A DNA stretch of 58,784 bases from positions 1-58,784 of the forward strand of contig JBCDBD010000022.1 in assembly GCA_039184335.1 (NCBI GenBank), written 5' to 3'. The DNA comes from JBCDBD01 sp039184335. Its GTDB lineage: Bacteria; Bacteroidota; Bacteroidia; Flavobacteriales; Flavobacteriaceae. Shown here in pieces: positions 52,565 to 58,784 of this stretch (its first letter is position 1; each line of letters opens with the position of its first letter). The notes below the pieces were generated by a model. The model was given only the letters and a program-made list of their open reading frames with translations, was not told the origin of the DNA and did no database searches. A program made the position numbers and the translations under genes.

Positions 52565-53053
52565 ATGAAAGCCGCTACTGTTTCGCAAATCAAAAAGGAA
52601 TTGCAGCATCGGAATCCTGATGAACTGCTTTTACTGTGCCTGAGGTTGGCCCGATTTAAATTGGAAAACAAAGAATTATTGACCTACCTCCTTTTTGAAG
52701 CTGAGAATGAAGAGGGCTATTTGGAAACCGTCAAAGCACAAGTGGACATCCAATTCTCGGAAATAAATACATCGAGTTATTACTTTATTAAAAAAAGTGT
52801 TCGAAAAATTTTAAGGGGTCTTCGCAAGTACATTAGGTATTCCAGTAAAAAGGAGACCGAAGTTGAATTACTCCTCTATTTCTGTCAAAAGCTACATGAT
52901 TTCCAACCTTCCATCCATAGAAATAAGATGCTTTCCAATCTTTACGATCGGCAGCTTATCGCCATAAAAAAGAAGATTTCCTTATTGCATGAAGATTTAC
53001 AACATGATTATGGAATTCTTCTAAAAGATTTGACCTCGTTAAGGTCCTATTAA
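52565..53053 (+). CDS. Conserved hypothetical alpha-helical protein
   Basis: 162 residues, not assigned to a family. Entirely helical and charged ('QIKKELQHRNPDELLLLCLR', 'FIKKSVRKILRGLRKYIRYS', 'AIKKKISLLHEDLQHDYGIL'), no signal or membrane part. Such small cytoplasmic proteins recur in flavobacterial genomes. It ends at a shared bidirectional hairpin and converges with the SDR gene at 53100. Confidence 0.65.
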   Translation: MKAATVSQIKKELQHRNPDELLLLCLRLARFKLENKELLTYLLFEAENEEGYLETVKAQVDIQFSEINTSSYYFIKKSVRKILRGLRKYIRYSSKKETEVELLLYFCQKLHDFQPSIHRNKMLSNLYDRQLIAIKKKISLLHEDLQHDYGILLKDLTSLRSY

Positions 53054-53054
53054 G

Positions 53055-53090
53055 GCAAAAGGCTTGGACCTTAAGGTTCAAGCCTTTTGC
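53055..53090. terminator. Bidirectional hairpin terminator between convergent genes
   Basis: GCAAAAGGCTTGgACC and GGTtCAAGCCTTTTGC form a stem of about 16 bp with one mismatch and a four-base centre, between two genes that converge on it. Works for either strand. Confidence 0.8.
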
Positions 53091-53099
53091 ACAACTTCA

Positions 53100-53867
53100 T
53101 TAAATCATCTGTCCCCCGCTGACTTCGATACGCTGTGCATTCACCCATTGTGCATCATCCGTACACAAAAAAGCTACAACGCCCCCTATATCGCTTGCTT
53201 GGCCGACACGACCCAGCGCGATGGTCGAAGCAATGTACTTGTTAACGTCTTCATTGTCGCGTACCACACCACCTCCAAAATCGGTTGCGATGGCACCTGG
53301 AGCAACACTATTGGCTTTGATTCCCCGTGGACCAAGTTCCTTGGCCAAATACCTTGTATAGGCTTCCATCCCCGCTTTCATACTGGCATAGGTGCCATAA
53401 CCGGGAAGGGAAAACCTCGCCAAACCTGTGGAGATATTGACAATGCCACCGCCGTCATTCATTGTGGGCAACAAGGTTTTGGTCAATAGTTGGGGGCCTT
53501 TTAGGTGGATGTTCATCAAACGATCAAAGGTTTCCTCTTCCAAAGCGTTCACGGGGGCGTTTAGGCCTATACCTGCGTTGTTCACCAAGTAATCAAACCC
53601 ATTCGTGTTAAAATGGCTCTTCAAGATGCTAGTCAGTTCATCAGCGAATTGGGCGAAACTTGAAGCATCTTCCACTTTTAGTTGTAGGGTTGCTGCTTTT
53701 CGTCCTTTTGCTTCCAGGTGCCGTACCACCTTTTCAGCCTCTTCTTTGTTTGAATGATAGGTCAATATCACATCAATTCCGCGATCAGCGATGCGTTGTG
53801 CCATATCTTTTCCCAATCCTCGGCTTCCGCCGGTCACTACTGCGATTTTGGTATTCCTAGTTTCCAT
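53100..53867 (-). CDS. SDR-family oxidoreductase
   Basis: 255 residues. 'TGGSRGLGKDMA' cofactor motif, 'NNAGIGLNAP', catalytic Ser/Tyr/Lys ('ISTGLARF', 'YASMKAG') and the C-terminal 'VNAQRIEVSGGQMI'. Resembles FabG-type and glucose-dehydrogenase-like SDRs. The AraC gene 86 bp upstream on the same strand is a likely regulator, mirroring the SDR/AraC pair at 49270-51174. Confidence 0.93.
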   Translation of the reverse strand: METRNTKIAVVTGGSRGLGKDMAQRIADRGIDVILTYHSNKEEAEKVVRHLEAKGRKAATLQLKVEDASSFAQFADELTSILKSHFNTNGFDYLVNNAGIGLNAPVNALEEETFDRLMNIHLKGPQLLTKTLLPTMNDGGGIVNISTGLARFSLPGYGTYASMKAGMEAYTRYLAKELGPRGIKANSVAPGAIATDFGGGVVRDNEDVNKYIASTIALGRVGQASDIGGVVAFLCTDDAQWVNAQRIEVSGGQMI

Positions 53868-53953
53868 AATTGTATGTTTTTAAATGTTTGATACAAAAAT
53901 GGTGACATACACCTCCCACATAAAGGCGCGGATTTTAGAAAGAATGGCGCAGA

Positions 53954-54862
53954 TTATGGTTGCCTCTTTTTTCGGAATTGTGAAGGGGTGTCCCCTGTCA
54001 TTTTTTTGAAAAATTTGGTGAAATGGGTAGGTTCACTAAAACCCAGGGCATACCCTATTTCCTTTATATTTCGATCTCCGTGGTGCAACAATGCACTAGC
54101 TTCCTCCGCTAGCTTGGTTCGTATCCAATGGTTGGCACTATGATTGGTCTTCGTCTTTATGACCGTGGAGAAATAGGCCGGAGAAAGGGACTGCGCTTCC
54201 GCAAAAGTAGAGACACTCAATAGGTCTTGGGTCAACTGCTTGTTGCGCATTACCTGTTCCAGACCTTTTTTGAAATCTTGGACAATACGGCTATCCCGAT
54301 CTAACTCCAGGCGAAAGTGTTCATTCCCCATCAAAATTTCCTTCACCTTCAACAGAAAGACCACAAAAAGAGAACTTAAAATCTTATTACGCAATGGTGA
54401 CTTGTTCACATAGGCACGCTCAATCTGTTCTGCCTGTTGCCCCAGTTCCTGCAATTGGGCATCCGTGAGTTTGCTGGGAGGCACCGTTTCGGCCAAGAGA
54501 AAATCAAACTCATCGAATACATTCGTGTGCAAGTGGGACTTTAAGTATTCTGCAGTCGTTGTTACAATGTAGCCATGAACCGTTTCGATGATACCGAAGG
54601 ATTTTAGATGACCGGGGTTGGTAAAATAAAGTGTTTTGTCATGAACCTCAAATCGATGGCTATCGATAGTATAAAAGCTACGCCCTTTTTCAACAATTAA
54701 GAACGAAAAATAATTGGCACGAAAAACAGGCGATTCTACAGGTTTGGCATGGACCTCTTGCATTTTATGGATGGTAAAATCCACATGCTGTTCAATTTGT
54801 TTTGCAACATCATTGTCCTTGTAAAGTGCGGAAAGGGAATCGTAGCTTTTAATGGATGCCAT
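53954..54862 (-). CDS. AraC-family transcriptional regulator
   Basis: 302 residues from the ATG at 54862 ('MASIKSYDSLSALYKDNDVA'), preferred over one 33 codons upstream that would overlap the divergent gene. The N-terminal part is a cupin-like sensor ('FRANYFSFLIVEKGRSFYTI'), the C-terminal 100 residues a double HTH ('LSVSTFAEAQSLSPAYFSTV', 'EIGYALGFSEPTHFTKFFKK'). Divergent from a second AraC gene with 78 bp between them; it precedes the SDR gene it probably controls. Confidence 0.92.
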   Translation of the reverse strand: MASIKSYDSLSALYKDNDVAKQIEQHVDFTIHKMQEVHAKPVESPVFRANYFSFLIVEKGRSFYTIDSHRFEVHDKTLYFTNPGHLKSFGIIETVHGYIVTTTAEYLKSHLHTNVFDEFDFLLAETVPPSKLTDAQLQELGQQAEQIERAYVNKSPLRNKILSSLFVVFLLKVKEILMGNEHFRLELDRDSRIVQDFKKGLEQVMRNKQLTQDLLSVSTFAEAQSLSPAYFSTVIKTKTNHSANHWIRTKLAEEASALLHHGDRNIKEIGYALGFSEPTHFTKFFKKMTGDTPSQFRKKRQP

Positions 54863-54940
54863 GTTTAAAATTAAGAATATCCCTTTGAAAATCGGATGGT
54901 ACCTATCATTGTATGCCACAGAAATAATACGTTTCTTTAA

Positions 54941-55864
54941 GTGGTGAACCAGGTGCTCCATTTTGATACGCTAAAAGGTTATTGCGACGGTATACATATT
55001 GCTCCACCAAAATGGCCCGATTTTGATGTGCGGACTTTTGAGGCCAACATGAAAACGGTGAATCACAAAATGCCTCCTTTTAAGCATGAATTCTATGCCA
55101 TTGCCCTAAAATTGGATGGCTCAGGTTATGCCAAGACTGGAAACTTTTCTACCGAAAATCTGAAGGCCACGGTTTTTTTTAATTCTCCTTATCAGATACT
55201 GCAATGGGACATTGCACCGGACTGGAACGGTTATTATATTATCTTTTCTGAAGATTTTTACCAATTTGGACAGTCCAAAAAGAAAATAAGTACCGATTTT
55301 CCTTTTTTGTTGGTCGACAATACCATTCCCCTTGAAATCTCAGAGCAGGAGGCCTCCCTTTTTATCGGCACGTTTGTGGACATAATAAGGGAACATGAAA
55401 AAAACGACACTTCATCAAAGACCATTTGCCATTTGAATACGTCCATCTTACTGCATAAAGTGGCCCGCCTTTTTAAGGAAAAAGTCCCTGCCCAACAACA
55501 GACCCACATCCATAGGGACAATGACCTGGCGTTGGTCAGCCGTTTCAAAACCTTGATCGAGACTAGTTTTTATCCGGACCAAGCTTTCGAAAATGGGGAA
55601 CCCCACAAAGTACAGTTCTACGCAGACAAGTTGCATCTACACCCCAACCATTTGAATGCCGTGGTAAAACGTATTGCCTCCCAATCTGCCTCTGAAATCA
55701 TCTACAAACATATGGTCGCTCTGGCCAAATCGCGCTTGCAAAATACCAAAAAGTCGGTCAAGGAAATTGCCTTTGAACTCTATTACAATTACCCTAACCA
55801 CTTTGCCAATTTCTTTAAAAAACAGACGGGAGTGACACCCAATCAGTTTAGAAAGGGTAGATAA
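54941..55864 (+). CDS. AraC-family transcriptional regulator
   Basis: 307 residues from a GTG start. N-terminal sensor with 'MPPFKHEFYAIALKLDGSG', C-terminal HTH_18 ('EIAFELYYNYPNHFANFFKK'). Different from its divergent neighbour, so not a recent duplicate. The gene 130 bp downstream (alpha/beta hydrolase) is a plausible target. The shared 78-bp spacer with the gene at 53954-54862 must hold both promoters. Confidence 0.92.
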   Translation: MVNQVLHFDTLKGYCDGIHIAPPKWPDFDVRTFEANMKTVNHKMPPFKHEFYAIALKLDGSGYAKTGNFSTENLKATVFFNSPYQILQWDIAPDWNGYYIIFSEDFYQFGQSKKKISTDFPFLLVDNTIPLEISEQEASLFIGTFVDIIREHEKNDTSSKTICHLNTSILLHKVARLFKEKVPAQQQTHIHRDNDLALVSRFKTLIETSFYPDQAFENGEPHKVQFYADKLHLHPNHLNAVVKRIASQSASEIIYKHMVALAKSRLQNTKKSVKEIAFELYYNYPNHFANFFKKQTGVTPNQFRKGR

Positions 55865-55994
55865 TTACTTCTTTTTTGAAGTTTCTTTGAATTCTGTATT
55901 TCCTACTTTGAATTGCGTAGTGCATCCCCAATTACCTAAAAGTACTTTTACCCCATACTAAATTGATAACACAAAGCAGGTAAAAAATAATACT

Positions 55995-57914
55995 ATGAAG
56001 AAAGTAATATCAACAGTCGCTATCACCTTGGGCTTGATGGCCTGTATAAACGAAACAAAAAAAGAAGTATCCACTGAAAACGAAACAGCCATGACGACAA
56101 CACAAACCGCAACCGCAATCGAAACATCTCAAATAGACGCCCTAATCGACACCTTATTCAATGGGGTGGATCAACGTGACTGGGAAGCTGTAAAACAGAC
56201 TATGGCAGATTCCGTCTATACCGATTACTCCGCTTTGGGTGGGGATGCTGGATTCAAGAGTCCCGATGAAATTTTGACGGGATGGAAGGCCTTGCTTCCC
56301 GGTTTTGAACGAACCGTACATCAGGTGCACAACAAAGCCATTTGGGTGGCGGGCAATCGAGCCACAGCAACTATGGATGCTATTGCGACCCACTATTTAA
56401 ACAACGACCAGTGGACTGTCTTTGCTGGCTATGATACCGAGTATATTAAGAAAAATGATAGCTGGAAACTTGCACGAATCGATCTGAGCCTATACGATCA
56501 AAATGGAAATACCGCATTGCCCTCAGCCGCTTTGAAAAATGTGGAATCCAATCAGATACCTGAATTGAAAGGTGCCAATGCCCAAACCCAAACTGTTGTG
56601 GAAGCATTTTTCTCGGCTCTGGAAAATCAAAAGCTAGAGGATTTGTTGGCCACCCTGGACAACAACATAATCCAAAAAATGCCCTTGGCCCCCGCTAACT
56701 TTCCAAAAGAACTGGTTGGCATAGAGGTTATGAAAAAGCAATATACCGGTGTTATGGACTACACGCAAAGCTACCAGCGCCAGATATTTGGAACAACGGA
56801 TCCCAATACGGTTGTGGTCAAATTCAATGGAACGGTCATCACCTCGGAGGGCCAACCCTACAACAATAGCTATGTGGGTATCTATACGGTTAAAAACGGA
56901 AAAATTACCGAGTTTGTGGAACAGTTCAATCCCAATATCTTAATGAACAGCTGGCCCGGACTACAACCAGAAACCTATTCGGTACACGCTGCAGGAGCGA
57001 GAACGGATAGTGGTGTCACCCAAGAAGAAGTGGCCTTTAGCAGTAAGGGCGTACTCTTAAAGGGACATCTATTTTTACCCCCAAACTTTAATGCCGACAC
57101 CAAATACCCCGCCGCGATTGTCACCGGAAGTTGGACCAGTGTCAAGGAGCAAATGCCCGATGAGTATGCCAGCGTCATGGCCCAAGAGGGTTTTATCACC
57201 CTGACCTTTGATTTTACAGGATTTGGTGAAAGTGAAGGACAACCCCGACAAGTGGAAGACTATAATCTTAAAATCGATGATATCAAGGCTGCAGTGGATT
57301 ATTTGGTCCAGCATAATAATGTAGACGAAGAAAACCTTTCGGGATTGGGGGTATGTGCCAGTTCGGGTTATATGGCCCACGCCACTGCCCAAGATAAACG
57401 TATCAAAAAACTGATTTTGGTAGCGCCTTGGTTGCACAATCCTGAAATTGCCAAAATGATCTATGACCTTCGTCCCGGTGGTACAACTGGCCTTTTGCAA
57501 GCGGCCAAAGCGGCCAAAGTGCACTATGCCGAAACCGGTGAAATGGCGTATGTTTTGGCAGCCAGCGAATTAGATCCTTTAAGTGCCATGTATGTTCCAC
57601 AAAATGTTTTTGACTACTATTTGAGTCCGAGCAAAGCAGCTGGAAAATACTATGACAATCGCTTTGCCGTAAGTAGCTGGGAGCCTTGGTTGACCTTTGA
57701 CGGTATCTCGGTAGGAAAGGAGATTTCGCAACCTGTCTTTATCGTTCATAGCGAAAGTGGGGCCGTTCCTCAGGGAGCCAAGCAATTCTACGAGCTATTG
57801 CAAGGCGAGAAGGACATCAAATGGCTGAACGAATTTAACCAACAACAATTGTATTTTGAAGCTGATGCGGTAAATGCGGCCATGGGTGAGGTTGTTGGTT
57901 ATCTGAAAAATTAA
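55995..57914 (+). CDS. Lipoprotein with two SnoaL/NTF2-like domains and an alpha/beta hydrolase domain
   Basis: 639 residues. Signal peptide with 'LGLMAC' (Cys17). Two NTF2/SnoaL-like domains (about 45-170, 'VDQRDWEAVKQTMADSVYTD', and 195-315, 'VEAFFSALENQKLEDLLATL') precede an alpha/beta hydrolase (about 345-639). The nucleophile elbow reads G-V-C454-A-S-S-G-Y, so Cys454 is probably the nucleophile as in dienelactone-hydrolase-like enzymes; Ser456 is the alternative. 'FIVHSESGAVPQGAKQFY' holds a candidate acid residue. The triple fusion is unusual; substrate unknown. Confidence 0.8.
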   Translation: MKKVISTVAITLGLMACINETKKEVSTENETAMTTTQTATAIETSQIDALIDTLFNGVDQRDWEAVKQTMADSVYTDYSALGGDAGFKSPDEILTGWKALLPGFERTVHQVHNKAIWVAGNRATATMDAIATHYLNNDQWTVFAGYDTEYIKKNDSWKLARIDLSLYDQNGNTALPSAALKNVESNQIPELKGANAQTQTVVEAFFSALENQKLEDLLATLDNNIIQKMPLAPANFPKELVGIEVMKKQYTGVMDYTQSYQRQIFGTTDPNTVVVKFNGTVITSEGQPYNNSYVGIYTVKNGKITEFVEQFNPNILMNSWPGLQPETYSVHAAGARTDSGVTQEEVAFSSKGVLLKGHLFLPPNFNADTKYPAAIVTGSWTSVKEQMPDEYASVMAQEGFITLTFDFTGFGESEGQPRQVEDYNLKIDDIKAAVDYLVQHNNVDEENLSGLGVCASSGYMAHATAQDKRIKKLILVAPWLHNPEIAKMIYDLRPGGTTGLLQAAKAAKVHYAETGEMAYVLAASELDPLSAMYVPQNVFDYYLSPSKAAGKYYDNRFAVSSWEPWLTFDGISVGKEISQPVFIVHSESGAVPQGAKQFYELLQGEKDIKWLNEFNQQQLYFEADAVNAAMGEVVGYLKN

Positions 57915-57933
57915 ACTGACATTTATCAAAGAC

Positions 57934-57966
57934 CAAAAAGGCGGTCTTAACAGTGCCGCCTTTTTT
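57934..57966 (+). terminator. Rho-independent terminator after the hydrolase gene
   Basis: AAAAAGGCGG and CCGCCTTTTTT pair around an 11-base loop, followed by a T run. Clear intrinsic terminator. Confidence 0.85.
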
Positions 57967-58050
57967 ATTACCAAACATTTAACGGACCATCCGGGTCGAC
58001 CAGTTGATATCCTTCTTAACTTTCAGAATTGACGATAACCCTAGCCATAC

Positions 58051-58596
58051 ATGAAATCGTATCTGCTTTCAACCACCTGTCTTTTGGTTTTGTTTGTAAA
58101 TTGCAATGCCCCTCAAAAGCAGGAAGCGACCTTTTCCGGTTCGGAATGGCAATTTATCTATAAGAATGATAAGAACGGACAACATGCCTATGGAGACAAG
58201 GCAAAACTGATTCATGCCGTTCGAAAAGGCTACTCCATACGTATCGGGTGGTCCTCAAGAAGAAAATCGGATAGTACCAAATCCGTCGAACATATGGTCG
58301 ACGCCACGTTTTTGACCATTGCCAACCAACAAGAGGTTTTTGCACAGATTACCCCGTTTTGGGCACAACGGCCCGACCTGACCAGTGATACCCTAAGCAT
58401 GACCGCTTTGCCCTCACAATCTTCTTGGCTATTCGGCACCAATGGTACCATTAGTAGTGTGGGTGTTGATTTTGTTAAGGATTCAACAGCATCGTATCCT
58501 CCGAGCCAATTTAGACATGCGTTGAGTTGGTATGCCGAAGTACCTAACAACCGCTGGGCCGATACTCCGGTTGGGGTACCACTTTGGGATGATTGA
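58051..58596 (+). CDS. Hypothetical lipoprotein
   Basis: 181 residues with signal and lipobox ('LLVLFVNC', Cys19). The rest is a beta-rich domain ('SEWQFIYKNDKNGQHAYGD', 'GYSIRIGWSSRR', 'WYAEVPNNRWADTPVGVPLW'). Family not recognised. No operon partner in view. Confidence 0.6.
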   Translation: MKSYLLSTTCLLVLFVNCNAPQKQEATFSGSEWQFIYKNDKNGQHAYGDKAKLIHAVRKGYSIRIGWSSRRKSDSTKSVEHMVDATFLTIANQQEVFAQITPFWAQRPDLTSDTLSMTALPSQSSWLFGTNGTISSVGVDFVKDSTASYPPSQFRHALSWYAEVPNNRWADTPVGVPLWDD

Positions 58597-58656
58597 ACTG
58601 AAACCAGATGGTGGTTCTTGTTCACATACGGTCTCCAAAGTTATCATTGAAATGAT

Positions 58657-58784
58657 TTAAACTTTTTCATTTTTCTTTTTCATAAACTTTTTTAGGGCAA
58701 TGACCATGAATGCCAAGTAGTTGAATCCTTTCCAGCTTTCGGTGGTGGTATCGAACCTGTTGAGCAGGGAACGGAAGCTGTCCA
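58657..58784 (-). pseudogene. 3' end of a transposase gene running off the window
   Basis: The minus strand reads '...DSFRSLLNRFDTTTESWKGF' and 'NYLAFMVIALKKFMKKKNEK' before a TAA at 58657-58659. The pattern 'LLNRFDTTxxSWxxxNYxAF' is the C-terminal end of DDE-type transposases of the IS4/IS5-like group. Only the last 42 codons are in the window, so whether the gene is intact is unknown; listed as partial. Confidence 0.65.

Overview
The window reads as a chromosomal segment of a marine-type member of the Flavobacteriaceae (Bacteroidota). The evidence is a FecI/FecR pair feeding a TonB-dependent receptor, lipoproteins with an acidic stretch after the lipobox cysteine, the flavobacterial family DUF6090, a sigma/anti-sigma/DUF4097 operon, low-to-moderate GC and many ATGA or TAATG gene overlaps. 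No rRNA and no CRISPR array is visible; there is one tRNA (Asn-GTT).

Layout. (1) 0.1-8.4 kb: a decayed gene remnant, then fecI, fecR, a TonB receptor, a surface lipoprotein, two small membrane proteins (DUF3325/DUF3649-like) and a PepSY membrane protein. The order resembles a Bacteroides XusABC ferric-siderophore locus under cell-surface-signalling control. (2) 8.4-14.6 kb: an integron-like accessory array. A tyrosine recombinase is followed, on the same strand, by a 0.39-kb structured non-coding unit and then small cargo units (SymE-like/XRE/HEPN, two small membrane proteins, a Fic protein, a VOC protein). Units are separated by 120-140-bp hairpin-forming spacers, and each unit is bounded by its own matched inverted repeat beginning GTTG and ending CAAC. 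(3) 14.6-18.3 kb: a dead IS110 transposase with a structured leader, an edema-factor/ExoY-like nucleotidyl cyclase candidate, a pseudogene and an excisionase-like HTH protein, ending beside tRNA-Asn. (4) 18.6-20.8 kb: core genes rseP and a SCO1 homologue.

(5) 21.3-30.6 kb: a second iron region with imelysin, di-haem oxidoreductase, second imelysin, a small phosphatase and a complete Fbp-type ferric ABC transporter (binding protein, fused permease, ATPase). It is followed by a truncated, frameshifted feoB remnant and a FeoB-associated Cys-rich protein. (6) 30.7-33.6 kb: ECF sigma factor, zinc-finger/HEAT anti-sigma factor and two DUF4097-type secreted proteins. (7) 33.9-43.7 kb: DUF2141, S9 peptidase, DUF885-like lipoprotein and a large BNR/sortilin-like repeat protein.

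(8) 39.4-49.2 kb: seven intact DUF6090 membrane-protein paralogues plus two N-terminal stubs. Each stub is broken at the same codon by a 435-bp cassette holding a DUF559 endonuclease-like gene between terminal inverted repeats; both repeats are themselves translated. (9) 49.3-58.6 kb: two SDR oxidoreductases, three AraC regulators, an amine oxidase, an alpha/beta hydrolase and a lipoprotein; the end of a transposase on the minus strand closes the window.

The strongest candidates for something not yet described are the recombinase / structured RNA / inverted-end cassette array (8.4-14.6 kb) and the DUF559 cassettes inside the DUF6090 array (46-48.5 kb). All family assignments come from reading the sequence, not from database searches.
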